Under the pieces are notes generated by a model. The model saw nothing but the letters and a program-made list of their open reading frames with translations. It did no database searches and had not been told where the DNA came from. From NCBI RefSeq assembly GCF_030816965.1, contig NZ_JAUSYQ010000002.1, forward strand, positions 6,872,001 through 6,936,000: a stretch of DNA of 64,000 bases, given 5' to 3'. Origin of the DNA: Streptomyces canus. GTDB taxonomy: Bacteria; Actinomycetota; Actinomycetes; Streptomycetales; Streptomycetaceae. Below, in pieces: positions 40,022-48,989 of the stretch; positions within the stretch are counted from its first letter, which is position 1, and every line of letters begins with the position of its first letter. Both the position numbers and the translations under genes were made by a program.

Positions 40022-40663
40022 CTAGACGCCCAACTCCTGTGCCAGTACGGCCGCTTGCACCCGGCTGCGCAGCTCCAGCTTCCCCAGCACACGGCTGACG
40101 TGCGTCTTCACCGTGGCCTCCGCCATGTCGAGGCGGCCCGCGATGGCGGCGTTGGACAGGCCCTCCCCGAGACAGGACAACACCTCGCGTTCCCGGCGCG
40201 TGAGGGTGTCCAGGACGGTCGGGTCGGCGTTCGTCCCGCGAACCGGCCTGGCGGCGAACTCGGCGATCAGACGCCGGGTGACGGCCGGGGCGACGATTCC
40301 CTCTCCCCGTGCCACTGTGTGCACGGCGGTGATGAGGTCCTTGGCTTCCGTGTTCTTCAGCAGGAAACCGGCGGCCCCGGCCCGCAGGGCTCCGAACACG
40401 TACTCGTCGAGATCGAAGGTGGTCAGCACGAGGACGTCCGCGAGGCCTTCCCCGACGACCTGCCGGGTCGCCGACACCCCGTCCAGACGTGGCATCTGAA
40501 CGTCCATCAGCACGAGGTCCGGCCTCAACTCACGGGCCAGCGCCACCGCCTGCTCACCGTCCGCCGCCTCGCCGACCACCTCGATGCCGGGGGCGCTGCG
40601 CAGAATGAGGACCAGCCCGGCGCGGACGGCGGACTGGTCCTCGGCGACGAGGACGCGAATCAT
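40022..40663 (-). CDS. NarL/LuxR-family response regulator
   Basis: A 213-residue two-component regulator. The receiver domain (1-120) shows VLVAEDQSAVRAG, the phospho-acceptor Asp in DLVLMDVQMPRLDG and Lys in FLLKNTEAKD. The C-terminal LuxR helix-turn-helix reads LTRREREVLSCLGEGLSNAA onward. Its ATG overlaps the stop of the sensor kinase gene (ATGA), so the pair is co-translated. Target genes are unknown; the chitinase gene starts about 120 bases downstream on the same strand but has its own promoter. Confidence 0.94.
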   Translation of the reverse strand: MIRVLVAEDQSAVRAGLVLILRSAPGIEVVGEAADGEQAVALARELRPDLVLMDVQMPRLDGVSATRQVVGEGLADVLVLTTFDLDEYVFGALRAGAAGFLLKNTEAKDLITAVHTVARGEGIVAPAVTRRLIAEFAARPVRGTNADPTVLDTLTRREREVLSCLGEGLSNAAIAGRLDMAEATVKTHVSRVLGKLELRSRVQAAVLAQELGV

Positions 40664-41823
40664 TCGGGGACTCCTTCACGCAGGGGCAGAGTGGCGCGTA
40701 CGGTCCAGTGCGGCCCGTCGGGACCGGCGTCGAACGTGCCGCCGAGCAACGCGGCCCGCTCGCGCATCCCGACCAGCCCGGCGCCGGAGCCGGGAGCGCG
40801 GGGGCCGTCCCGGTCACCGTACGGACTGCTCACCGCCACGGTCAGCTCACCGTCCCGCTGCGCGAGGCTCACCCGGACCCGGCCCGGACACGCGTGTTTG
40901 AGGGCGTTGGTCAGGGACTCCTGGACGATGCGGTAGGCGGCGAGTTCGACGGGAGCGGGCACGGCGCCGTGGTGGCAGGCGTCCAGCGTGACGTCCAGAC
41001 CGTTGGCGCGGGCGCCGTCGACGAGGGCGGTGAGACCGTCGAGGGTGGGGACGGCGGAGGGCTCGTGGTCGCCGTCGCGCAGGATGCCGATCAGCCGGCG
41101 CATCTCGGCGAGGCCGTCGACGCTGTTCTCCCGGATCACCGAGAGCGCCTCCCGGGAGGTCGCGGGGTCGTCGATGGACAGCGCGGCCGTGGAGTGGATG
41201 GCGATCGCCGACAGGTGGTTGGCGACCATGTCGTGCAACTCCCGTGCCATCCGGGCACGTTCGGCGGTGACGGCCTGCGTGCGGTCCTTCTCGGCGAGCA
41301 GCGCGGTCTGTTCGGCGCGCAGCCGGGCGGCCTCGGCGGCGTCACGGTGGTTGCGCACGATCCAACCGGTGGCGGCCGGCCCGTACGCCACGACACCGAC
41401 GACCACACCGATCAGCAGCGCCTCCGGCACCCGCCACACCGCGAACGGCACCAGCGTCCCGGCCACGGTCAGCAGGCCGGTGATCCACTGGATGCGGCGG
41501 GCCGAGGCGAGCGGGCCGTAGAGCACGGCCGCGTAGACGACATCGGTGAACATCAGGATCGTGGCGAGGTTGCCCTGGGTCACGAGGTCGGCGCAGATCG
41601 CGCCGGTGCCGGTCAGCAGGGCCGTGCGGGGCGCCGTCCGGCGCAGCAGTTCGCAGCCGGCCAGCACGGTGAGCGGCACGAGGACCGGCCAGGGCCCGTC
41701 GAAGAGGGTGATCGGGTCACTGGACGGCCGGGTGCTCAGACCGATGCCCACCAGCAGCAGGCCGCCGAGCAGGCCACCGGCCGCGATGTACACGTCGAAG
41801 CGGTGCGGGCGGGGCAGGGCCAT
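40660..41823 (-). CDS. Sensor histidine kinase (HisKA_3 type)
   Basis: A 387-residue kinase with four to six N-terminal transmembrane helices (for example VYIAAGGLLGGLLLVGIGLS, IQWITGLLTVAGTLVPFAVW, ALLIGVVVGVVAYGPAATGW). The dimerisation/phosphoacceptor region has His in ARMARELHDMVANHLSAI, and the HATPase_c domain has VQESLTNALKHA and GAGLVGMRERAALLGG. There is no large extracellular sensor loop, as in many Streptomyces intramembrane sensors. ATG at 41823 is preceded by GGAG at short distance. It is co-transcribed with the regulator that follows. Confidence 0.92.
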   Translation of the reverse strand: MALPRPHRFDVYIAAGGLLGGLLLVGIGLSTRPSSDPITLFDGPWPVLVPLTVLAGCELLRRTAPRTALLTGTGAICADLVTQGNLATILMFTDVVYAAVLYGPLASARRIQWITGLLTVAGTLVPFAVWRVPEALLIGVVVGVVAYGPAATGWIVRNHRDAAEAARLRAEQTALLAEKDRTQAVTAERARMARELHDMVANHLSAIAIHSTAALSIDDPATSREALSVIRENSVDGLAEMRRLIGILRDGDHEPSAVPTLDGLTALVDGARANGLDVTLDACHHGAVPAPVELAAYRIVQESLTNALKHACPGRVRVSLAQRDGELTVAVSSPYGDRDGPRAPGSGAGLVGMRERAALLGGTFDAGPDGPHWTVRATLPLREGVPE

Positions 41824-41973
41824 GACTCCATACAACACGGTGTCCGCGCCCCGCGCCTGATGCCCGGGAACGGTCCTGGACTGCATCTTTCGATGTACGG
41901 CGGTTTCGTCACCGGCGACGACGAAAGGGGCCGCGCGCGCCGGGAGCCTGGAGAGCGGACGAAGGGAGCGGTC

Positions 41974-42504
41974 GTGATCGTCGGACTGATCGTCGCGTGT
42001 GAGGTGGCCTTCTGGGTGCTGCTGGCAGCCGGGCTGACCTTCCGTTACGGGCTGCGCATGCCGCGCGTCGGGCTGGCCCTGCTGCTGTGCGAGCCGTTGC
42101 TGGAGCTCGTGCTGTTCACGGTCACCGCGATCGACCTCAGGAACGGTGCCGAACCCGACTGGAAGCACGGCCTGGCCGCCGTCTACATCGGTTTCACCGT
42201 GGGCCTCGGTCACTCCACGATCAGATGGGCGGACGCCTGGGCCGCCCACCGGTTCGCGGGCGGCCCCCCGCCGGTGAAGCCACCGAGGTACGGCACGGCC
42301 CGCGCCGTCCACGAGTGGAAGGTCGCGGGCCGCTGGATCCTCGCCGCGGTGGTCGCCGTGGCTCTGCTCCAGGCCGCGGTCTGGTACGTCGGGGACGGGC
42401 AGAGCGACTCGCTGCGCGCCTGGCAGCAACGCATGCTCTGGCTGATCGGCATCAACGTGGTCATCGCCGGCGGCTACACGCTGTTCCCCAAGCGCGGGCG
42501 CTGA
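41974..42504 (+). CDS. Conserved integral membrane protein
   Basis: A 176-residue protein with about four transmembrane helices: VIVGLIVACEVAFWVLLAAG, ALLLCEPLLELVLFTVTAID, LAAVYIGFTVGLGHSTIRWA and, near the C-terminus, WILAAVVAVALLQAAVWYVG and MLWLIGINVVIAGGYTLF. The loop EWKVAGRW and a basic C-terminal end KRGR are cytosolic by the positive-inside rule. GTG at 41974 follows GGGAG. It is divergent from the histidine kinase, with 150 bases between. No family with known function was recognised. Confidence 0.75.
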   Translation: MIVGLIVACEVAFWVLLAAGLTFRYGLRMPRVGLALLLCEPLLELVLFTVTAIDLRNGAEPDWKHGLAAVYIGFTVGLGHSTIRWADAWAAHRFAGGPPPVKPPRYGTARAVHEWKVAGRWILAAVVAVALLQAAVWYVGDGQSDSLRAWQQRMLWLIGINVVIAGGYTLFPKRGR

Positions 42505-42537
42505 CGCTCCCCGCCCGGGACCCACAGCACGTTGTCG

Positions 42538-43110
42538 CTAGCGTTCGCCGCCAGGCACCCACAAGACGTCGCCGAGGCCCTTGTTGGCCGTGCGCGCCAA
42601 GATGAAGAGCAGGTCCGACAGGCGGTTCAGGTAGGTCGCGGTGAGAGGGTTCATCGCCTCGCCGTGGACCTCCAGCGCTGCCCACGTCGAGCGCTCGGCG
42701 CGGCGTACGACCGTGCAGGCCTGGTGGAGCAGGGCCGCGCCCGGGGTGCCGCCCGGCAGGATGAAGGAGCGGAGCTTCTCCAGCCGCTCGTTGAAGCGGT
42801 CGCAGTCCGCCTCCAGCTTGTCGACGTAGAACTGCTCGACACGCAGGGGCGGGAACTCGGGGTTCTCGACGACGGGCGTCGAGAGATCGGCTCCGACGTC
42901 GAACAGGTCGTTCTGCACACGGGTGAGGACCTTGACGACCTCCTCCTCGAGACCGCCCAGGGCGATCGCCGTGCCGATCACCGCGTTCGCCTCGTTGGTG
43001 TCCGCGTACGCGGAGATCCGCAGATCGGTCTTGGCGACCCTGCTCATGTCGCCGAGGGCGGTGGTGCCCTGGTCGCCGGTCCTGGTGTAGATGCGCGTCA
43101 GATTGACCAT
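42538..43110 (-). CDS. Cob(I)yrinic acid a,c-diamide adenosyltransferase, PduO type
   Basis: A 190-residue protein that transfers the adenosyl group of ATP to cob(I)alamin, giving adenosylcobalamin. The PduO signature is clear: IYTRTGDQGTTALGD (ATP-binding start), NEANAVIGTAIAL, FDVGADLSTP, FILPGGTPGAALLHQA and ARTVRR-type helix VVRRAERSTWAAL, with NRLSDLLFILAR. ATG at 43110. The product is the cofactor of methylmalonyl-CoA mutase, whose helper meaB and epimerase mce lie further along in this window. Confidence 0.95.
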   Translation of the reverse strand: MVNLTRIYTRTGDQGTTALGDMSRVAKTDLRISAYADTNEANAVIGTAIALGGLEEEVVKVLTRVQNDLFDVGADLSTPVVENPEFPPLRVEQFYVDKLEADCDRFNERLEKLRSFILPGGTPGAALLHQACTVVRRAERSTWAALEVHGEAMNPLTATYLNRLSDLLFILARTANKGLGDVLWVPGGER

Positions 43111-43428
43111 GAGGCCAGCGTAAGTACGCTCCGGCCGTCGAGGCGAGCTGGAGGAGGCCTGATCGCCGGTCAGATCGGCCGCCGGACGCAATCCGGACGA
43201 AGTATCACGAGAGGTGCTGGTGCTTGTCGACGAGAAGGAGGAGCTGTTGAGCGATAGGGTGCTCAACTACGCCGTACGAGACCCCTAGTGACGTCTGCCG
43301 GTGTGATGTCCGTCAGATGAGACGTGACGCGCATTACTAACCGGTCACACAGCACCTCACGAGCGCTAGGGTCCGCCGAAGAGGCAACGTAAACAGGGTG
43401 TAAGGCGTTTCAAAGGGGAGTCGCAACA
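43111..43428. other. Gap between adenosyltransferase and hydroxybutyryl-CoA dehydrogenase genes
   Basis: About 320 bases between two divergent genes. It contains one very short frame with a strong ribosome site (43247-43288, separate entry). A CGCTAGGGT sequence near 43367 may be the -10 region of the downstream dehydrogenase gene. Nothing else was recognised. Confidence 0.45.
43247..43288 (+). CDS. Possible 13-residue peptide with a strong ribosome site
   Basis: TTG at 43247 is preceded by AAGGAGGA (43235-43242) at near-ideal spacing and encodes MSDRVLNYAVRDP before TAG. A longer in-frame start (GTG 43214) exists. The ribosome site is stronger than that of most genes here, which is the only reason for listing it. 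It could be a leader peptide for the dehydrogenase gene 140 bases on, or chance. Confidence 0.25.
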   Translation: MSDRVLNYAVRDP

Positions 43429-44277
43429 GTGGCACGGAAGCTTGCCGTCATCGGCGCCGGCTTGATGGGTTCCGGTATCGCCCAGGTCTCCGCCCAGGCG
43501 GGCTGGGACGTGGTCCTCAGGGACGTCACCGACGAAGCGCTGAAGCGTGGCACCGACGGCATCAAGGCTTCGTACGACAAGTTCGTGAGCAAGGGCAAGC
43601 TGGAGGCGCACGACGCCGACGCCGCCCTCGCCCGGATCACCGCGACCACCGACCTGGACGCGGCCGCCGACGCCGACATCGTCGTCGAGGCCGTCTTCGA
43701 GAAGCTCGAAGTCAAGCACGAGATCTTCCGCACGCTCGACAAGATCGTCCGCGCGGACGCCGTGCTGGCCTCCAACACCTCCGCGATCCCGATCACCAAG
43801 ATCGCGGCGGCCACCGAGCGCCCGGAGCGCGTCGTCGGCGTGCACTTCTTCTCGCCGGTGCCGATGATGCAGCTCGTCGAGCTGGTCCGCGGCTACAAGA
43901 CGAGCGACGAAACCCTCGCCACCGCGCGGGAGTTCGCCGAGTCGGTCGGCAAGACCTGCATCGTCGTGAACAGGGACGTGGCGGGGTTCGTGACCACCCG
44001 TCTCATCTCCGCCCTCGTCGTCGAGGCGACCAAGCTCTACGAGTCGGGCGTCGCGACCGCCGAGGACATCGACCTCGCCTGCAAGCTGGGCTTCGGCCAC
44101 TCCATGGGACCGCTCGCCACGGCGGACCTGACCGGCGTCGACATCCTGCTGCACGCCACCAGCAACATCTACACCGAGTCCCAGGACGAGAAGTTCGCCC
44201 CGCCGGAGCTGATGCGCCGGATGGTGGACGCCGGTGACATCGGACGCAAGAGCGGGCAGGGCTTCTACAAGCACTGA
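43429..44277 (+). CDS. 3-hydroxybutyryl-CoA dehydrogenase
   Basis: A 282-residue enzyme of the 3-hydroxyacyl-CoA dehydrogenase family, interconverting acetoacetyl-CoA and 3-hydroxybutyryl-CoA. The N-terminal Rossmann motif is VIGAGLMGSGIAQVSAQAG. The catalytic His-Glu pair is in VGVHFFSPVPMMQLVELV, preceded by SNTSAIPITKIA. The C-terminal dimerisation domain starts at GFVTTRLISALVVEA and ends GRKSGQGFYKH. GTG at 43429 follows GGGGAG. It supplies four-carbon units to, for example, the ethylmalonyl-CoA pathway of Streptomyces, which fits the nearby mce, meaB and thiolase genes. Confidence 0.94.
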   Translation: MARKLAVIGAGLMGSGIAQVSAQAGWDVVLRDVTDEALKRGTDGIKASYDKFVSKGKLEAHDADAALARITATTDLDAAADADIVVEAVFEKLEVKHEIFRTLDKIVRADAVLASNTSAIPITKIAAATERPERVVGVHFFSPVPMMQLVELVRGYKTSDETLATAREFAESVGKTCIVVNRDVAGFVTTRLISALVVEATKLYESGVATAEDIDLACKLGFGHSMGPLATADLTGVDILLHATSNIYTESQDEKFAPPELMRRMVDAGDIGRKSGQGFYKH

Positions 44278-44428
44278 AACCGCACAAGCCCCTCAGGTTT
44301 CACACCCGAGGGTGAATTCGGTATCGGTTCGCTTACAGACGGCAACCTTCGACCGCCCAACGCAGTCAGAGGTGTCATCACTGGACATCAGATTCGTGGA
44401 GTACTACACGCACTCACGGGGAGCGCAT

Positions 44429-44752
44429 ATGTACATCAGGGGCGACCACGCCGAGCTGGTCGTCGGGGGCCGCCTCGACGTCCGCAGCGCGGCGGACGCC
44501 CGTACGGTCCTGCACTCGGCCGTCGACGACGGAGTCGGCGATCTGGTGCTCGACCTGTCCGAGCTGGATTCCTGGGACGCCACCGGGCTCGGGGTGATCA
44601 TGGGGGCGCACCGCAGGGCCGGTCGCTGCGGTCGCCGACTGGTGCTGCGCGACGTACCTCCGCAGATGCAGCGCCTCCTGGTCGCCACCCGACTGCACCG
44701 GATCCTGGCGATCGAGGGTGGCATCGGGGTGGAGTCACTGCCCCGCGTGTGA
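44429..44752 (+). CDS. STAS-domain protein (anti-sigma factor antagonist type)
   Basis: A 107-residue STAS domain. The core GDHAELVVGGRLDVRSAADA is followed by LVLDLSELDSWDATGLGVIM. At the usual phosphosite the sequence is WDATGLG instead of DSTGLG, so the Ser/Thr next to Asp is Ala and the following Thr is shifted; regulation by the standard phosphorylation may be absent. ATG at 44429 follows GGGGAG; a GTG at 44372 would add a further N-terminal part. No anti-sigma kinase is adjacent. The downstream NTPase gene starts about 230 bases later on the same strand. Confidence 0.8.
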   Translation: MYIRGDHAELVVGGRLDVRSAADARTVLHSAVDDGVGDLVLDLSELDSWDATGLGVIMGAHRRAGRCGRRLVLRDVPPQMQRLLVATRLHRILAIEGGIGVESLPRV

Positions 44753-44982
44753 CCCCGGCCATCCAGGCGAAACGTATCCCGCGCGCAATCCTCACGAGAC
44801 TGTGACGTCTCGGACGGCGCGGGACCCCGGGCTGTCGTAGATACTGTGCGAAGGTTTAGGGTTCGGTCGCCCGCTGTCTGCATCCCTTCCAGCGGGCCCG
44901 GACCAGAAGCGACAGCGCAGTGTGCTGCAGGCCGGGAGGGGCCACTGACGGCACACGAGACGCTTTTGGGGGGCTTGAACCT

Positions 44983-47499
44983 ATGGACCCGAACAACCGG
45001 GGACCCGAGGAGTACGGCCATGACGACGACGGTGGCTCGCCGCGTCAGCGGCCTCCCAGGGATTCCCTCACACCGGACTTCGGCCAGCACTCGCCCGCGC
45101 TCGCCCGCACCGTGCAGCTCGTCGCCGGTGACTTCCTGCTCACCGTCAACCCCGTCGACGGCAGCGAGATAGAGGCCTGCCCGCCCGGCGAGCGGCCGGG
45201 ACGACCCGAGAGGTACAGCGCCGCCGAACGCGCGGAGGTGGACCGGGCGGCCCGCCCGCCCGTCCCGCCCGGACCGACCCGCACCGCGCTGTCGCTCCTG
45301 GCCCGCCAGGACGAACGCGAACGACTCGTGCGGCTGCTCGCCCGCGGCCGCTCGGTACGCCTGACCGGCCCCGCCGGCTCCGGCCGCACCAGCCTCCTCG
45401 ACCTCGTCGCCGAGGACTGCGCGGATCTCGCCCCCGACGGAGTGGTCCGCCTCACCGGCTTCAACCGCACGGCGAGCGAGCTGCTGTACGACCTCTTCCA
45501 CGCCGTCTTCAACGCGCCCCTGCACCGCCCCGACCGGGACGAACTGCTCTCCTGCGTGAGGGAGGTCGGCGCGGTCGTCGTCCTCGACGACATCGAGTTC
45601 GGCGGCGCGGCCCTCGACGAACTGCTGGACGCCACCCCCGAGTGCGCGTTCGTGATCGGCGCGACGCCCGACGTGCCCGCGCCCTCGGCCGACTCCGCCG
45701 TCGAGGAGATCTTCCTCAGCGGCCTGGAGCGCGCCGACGGTGTGGAGCTCCTGGAGCGTTCCGTCGGCCGGGTGCTGACGGAAGAGGAGTCCAACTGGGC
45801 GGGCGACCTCTGGTTCGAGTCCGAGGGGCTGCCCCTGCGCTTCGTCCAGGCGGGTGCTCTGCTCAGGCAGCGCGACCGGCTGCGGGCCGGGGCGAACGCC
45901 GTCGACGAGTTCGGCGTCTTCGCGGACGCGGCCCCGGTGGACGCCCCGTTCACCCCTGACGAGGGCGAGGAGATGCCCCTGCCCGCGCTCGGCGAGGCCG
46001 CGGCACCGGCCCCGCTGCTCGCGTCCCGGCTGAGCCAGTCCGCGCGCGCCACCCTGCGGTTCGCCGTCGCGCTCGGCGGCGAGGTGCCCCACCAGGCGCA
46101 CCTGCCCGCCCTGGTCGGCGACACCCACGCGGACGCCGCACTCGGCGAGCTCGCGGACTGCGGTCTGGTCTCCCCGGTCGGCTCCCGCTACCGGCTCGCC
46201 GCCGGTGTCCTCGCCCAGCTGGAAGCCGCCGGATACGGCGACGACATCGAGACCCGCGCCCTCACCGCCGCCCAGCACTACGGCTGGTGGGCCGGACATC
46301 CCTCGGTCACCCCCGAGCGGGTGTGCGCCGAGGCCGACGCCCTGCTCGCCGCCCTGGCCGTCCTGGTCCCGGCCACCACCCCGCCCGCCGAGGGCGAGGA
46401 GGCCGCCACCGTGCAGCTGGCCCGCACAGCGGCGCCCGCGTTCGCCGCCGGCGGCCACTGGGGGGCCTGGGAGCGTTCGCTGCGGGCCGGTGCCGAGGCC
46501 TCCCGGCTGGCCGGCGAGGTGTCCGAACAGTCCTACTTCCACCACGAGCTCGGCATCCTCGCGCTCTGCGGCGGACAGCTCGACCGGGCCCGCGCCGAAC
46601 TGGAGGCCTCCATCGGCCTGCGCGGCGCCCTCGCCGACAAGCGCGGCACCGTCGCGGGCCGCCGAGCCCTCGCCCTGGTCTCCGACCGGGACGGCAGTGC
46701 GCCCGGCCTGGCCGGCCTCGGCGCGATGGCGGGCGAGGAGATTCCCGACGCCCGGTACGACGAGTCCGCTTCACCGCCCGGGGGAGTCCCCGCGGCCTTC
46801 CCGCCGCTCCAGCCGCCGGCCGACTCGCAGACCATCGTCGTCCACCGCTCGCCCTCCACGCCCGCGCCCTCGCGCAAGGCCCGGGGCGGACTCAAGGGCC
46901 TGGCCAAGCGCAATCTCGTCGCGGCCGGCGCGGGTGCGCTGCTGGTCGCGGTGCTCGGCACGGTCGTGACGCTGGGCGCCACCTCCGACAACGACCCGAA
47001 CTCCCCGTCCAACGAGGTGGGCGTCAACCCGTCGGCCAGCGTCGGCATCGACGACGGCAACCTCGGCGCCGACGTCCCGAAGAACGACGACAACCCCGGT
47101 GACACCGGCACGGCGACGTCCCGTCCGACCGACCCGGGGCCCGACGGGACGTACGGGACTTCGGACGATCCGACGCCTACGGATGTGGCGGAGCCGTCGG
47201 ACAGGCCGAGCGGGACGCAGCGCCCGGGGAGCGGCACCCCGAGTTCGCCGAAGCCGACGACGCCCAAGCCGTCGACGACGAAGCCGTCGACACCGTCCAC
47301 ACCGACGGGGTCCGGTACACCGACACCCACCCCGACGCCGACCACGCCGTCCGAAACTCCGTCGAGCACACCCACGACCGAGCCCTCCACCTCCGACTCG
47401 GCCAGCGGCCCCGCCTCCACCACCCCGGTGGAGACCAGCAGCTCCGCCAGTGCCCCGCAGAGCAGCACCGTGAGCTCTCCGAGTGGTGCGGTCATCTAG
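44983..47499 (+). CDS. Large membrane-anchored ATP-binding protein with Ser/Thr/Pro-rich tail
   Basis: An 838-residue protein. Residues 1-100 are disordered and acidic. An AAA/NTPase domain follows with Walker A RLTGPAGSGRTSLLDLVAED (about residue 127) and Walker B VVVLDDIEFGG. A winged-helix-like and TPR-like helical region then extends to about residue 590 (for example FHHELGILALCGGQLDRARA). After a Pro-rich linker a basic stretch GGLKGLAKRN leads into one transmembrane helix (LVAAGAGALLVAVLGTVVTL, about 645-665). The last 170 residues are low-complexity Ser/Thr/Pro (TPTPTPTPTTPSETPSSTP) and should be outside the cell. The layout resembles STAND/NB-ARC-type signalling ATPases tethered to the membrane. 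The function is unknown; it ends at a strong bidirectional terminator. Confidence 0.75.
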   Translation: MDPNNRGPEEYGHDDDGGSPRQRPPRDSLTPDFGQHSPALARTVQLVAGDFLLTVNPVDGSEIEACPPGERPGRPERYSAAERAEVDRAARPPVPPGPTRTALSLLARQDERERLVRLLARGRSVRLTGPAGSGRTSLLDLVAEDCADLAPDGVVRLTGFNRTASELLYDLFHAVFNAPLHRPDRDELLSCVREVGAVVVLDDIEFGGAALDELLDATPECAFVIGATPDVPAPSADSAVEEIFLSGLERADGVELLERSVGRVLTEEESNWAGDLWFESEGLPLRFVQAGALLRQRDRLRAGANAVDEFGVFADAAPVDAPFTPDEGEEMPLPALGEAAAPAPLLASRLSQSARATLRFAVALGGEVPHQAHLPALVGDTHADAALGELADCGLVSPVGSRYRLAAGVLAQLEAAGYGDDIETRALTAAQHYGWWAGHPSVTPERVCAEADALLAALAVLVPATTPPAEGEEAATVQLARTAAPAFAAGGHWGAWERSLRAGAEASRLAGEVSEQSYFHHELGILALCGGQLDRARAELEASIGLRGALADKRGTVAGRRALALVSDRDGSAPGLAGLGAMAGEEIPDARYDESASPPGGVPAAFPPLQPPADSQTIVVHRSPSTPAPSRKARGGLKGLAKRNLVAAGAGALLVAVLGTVVTLGATSDNDPNSPSNEVGVNPSASVGIDDGNLGADVPKNDDNPGDTGTATSRPTDPGPDGTYGTSDDPTPTDVAEPSDRPSGTQRPGSGTPSSPKPTTPKPSTTKPSTPSTPTGSGTPTPTPTPTTPSETPSSTPTTEPSTSDSASGPASTTPVETSSSASAPQSSTVSSPSGAVI

Positions 47500-47517
47500 A
47501 AACACCGGGCGACACCA

Positions 47518-47550
47518 GAAGGCCGGGTCCAAGAAGCGGACCCGGCCTTC
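47518..47550. terminator. Bidirectional terminator between the NTPase gene and nucS
   Basis: GAAGGCCGGGTCC (47518-47530), loop AAGAAGC, GGACCCGGCCTTC (47538-47550): a perfect 13-base stem serving two convergent genes. Confidence 0.9.
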
Positions 47551-47571
47551 GTCGTCGTAGAAGAGGCGCTG

Positions 47572-48255
47572 TCAGAACAGCCGCAGCTTGTCGTCCTCGA
47601 TGCCCCGCAGCGCGTCGTAGTCCATGACGTGGCAGCCGATACCGCGGTCGGTCGCGAGGACACGGGCCTGGGGCTTGATCTCCTGGGCGGCGAAGATGCC
47701 GCGGACCGGGGCGAGATGAGGGTCCCGGTTCAACAGGTCGAGATAGCGGGTGAGTTGCTCGACGCCGTCGATCTCGCCGCGCCGCTTGATCTCCACCGCG
47801 ACCGTCTGGCCGTCGGCGTCCCGGCACAGGATGTCGACGGGGCCGATGGCCGTCATGTACTCGCGGCGGATCAGGGTGTAGCCGTCGCCGAGCGTTTCGA
47901 TGCGGTCGGCGAGCAGCTCCTGAAGGTGCGCTTCCACGCCGTCCTTGATCAGGCCAGGATCCACGCCGAGTTCGTGCGAGGAGTCGTGGAGAACTTCCTC
48001 CATCGTGATGATGAGCTTCTCGCCCGCCTTGTTGATGACGGTCCAGACGCCCACGGCGCCCTCGGGAAAGCCCCCGGTCTCCTCCTTCAACGTGCAGGGC
48101 GGCGACATCCAGTTCAGGGGCTTGTAGGCCCGGTCGTCGGCGTGGATGGAGACGCTGCCGTCGGCCTTCACCAGGATCAGACGGGGGGCCGAGGGCAGGT
48201 GGGCGGTGAGCCGGCCCGCGTAGTCGACGGAACACCGGGCAATGACGAGACGCAT
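47572..48255 (-). CDS. nucS: Mismatch-specific endonuclease NucS (EndoMS)
   Basis: A 227-residue nuclease that cuts both strands at certain mismatches and replaces MutS/MutL in actinobacteria. The N-terminal DNA-binding/dimer domain begins [16 protein letters not shown] and includes [17 protein letters not shown]. The C-terminal PD-(D/E)XK nuclease shows the Asp in [29 protein letters not shown] and the following helix LTRYLDLL. The C-terminus DDKLRLF resembles the sliding-clamp (PCNA/beta) binding tail of archaeal and actinobacterial NucS. ATG at 48255 gives the conserved N-terminus; a TTG three codons earlier is less likely. Confidence 0.96.
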   Translation of the reverse strand: MRLVIARCSVDYAGRLTAHLPSAPRLILVKADGSVSIHADDRAYKPLNWMSPPCTLKEETGGFPEGAVGVWTVINKAGEKLIITMEEVLHDSSHELGVDPGLIKDGVEAHLQELLADRIETLGDGYTLIRREYMTAIGPVDILCRDADGQTVAVEIKRRGEIDGVEQLTRYLDLLNRDPHLAPVRGIFAAQEIKPQARVLATDRGIGCHVMDYDALRGIEDDKLRLF

Positions 48256-48510
48256 GGTCGGCAACGCTACTCGACGGGCGCATGTCCACGCGATTCGGCC
48301 CGTAAGGCTGTGGAGAAACCCTGTTCACTTGTGGCCGATTGTGGGCCTGTTGGGAGTGCTCTTTGTTCGCATTCTCCTGGTGCCGTCACCGTCGGTTGCC
48401 TACCGTAGTAAACGGGAGGTCGCGAGGCGTGTACTGAGCGTGTCCGGCAGCGCGAACTCCCTCATCTGTCCGGCAACCCCTGCGCAATCGGGGGTGCGAG
48501 AGGAGAACCC

Positions 48511-48903
48511 ATGTCGCTCGACGTCTCACCGGCCCTACTCGAGAAGGCCGAGCGAGGCGAGGTCGACGAAGCGGAATTCGTCGACTGCGTCCGGACCTCC
48601 CTGCCCTACGCATGGGAGATGATCAGCTCCCTGGTGGCCCAGCTGAAGGTCGACGGCGGCAACTTCGCCGACAACCAGACGCCCCCGCCGGACGAGCAGG
48701 CACGCGGTCAGCTGCTGCGTGCGCTTGCGAGTGACGCGATACGCGGCGCGCTTCAGCGGCACTTCGGTGTGCGGCTGGCTTTCCAGAACTGCCATCGGGT
48801 GGCGGTGTTCCCGTTGGACTCCTCGGTCGACGAGACGCTGGTCCGCTTCACCTCGGTGCGCAGTCAGCTGCTGAACCAGTCTCCGGAGTTCCGGGACTGC
48901 TGA
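48511..48903 (+). CDS. SCO5389-family conserved protein
   Basis: A 130-residue soluble protein, MSLDVSPALLEKAERGEVDE at the start, with PYAWEMISSLVAQLKVDGG, a Pro/acidic linker (NQTPPPDEQARGQ) and LRALASDAIRGALQRHFGV. It is conserved next to nucS in Streptomyces and known only as the SCO5389 family. No catalytic motif is apparent. ATG at 48511 follows GAGAGGAG. Its function is unknown. Confidence 0.8.
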   Translation: MSLDVSPALLEKAERGEVDEAEFVDCVRTSLPYAWEMISSLVAQLKVDGGNFADNQTPPPDEQARGQLLRALASDAIRGALQRHFGVRLAFQNCHRVAVFPLDSSVDETLVRFTSVRSQLLNQSPEFRDC

Positions 48904-48989
48904 CGCGGCGCCGCTTGCTTGCCGCTCCGTACGCGGGAGGTGCATCAGTACCGGGGCGGCAAGCTCCCGCCGGACAGGGCTGTTCCGTT

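Noticed and set aside
44966..44980. TTTTGGGGGG before the large NTPase gene as a third mini-palindrome
   Set aside because: It has the G run but no matching C run after a CG loop, so it does not fit the repeat design.
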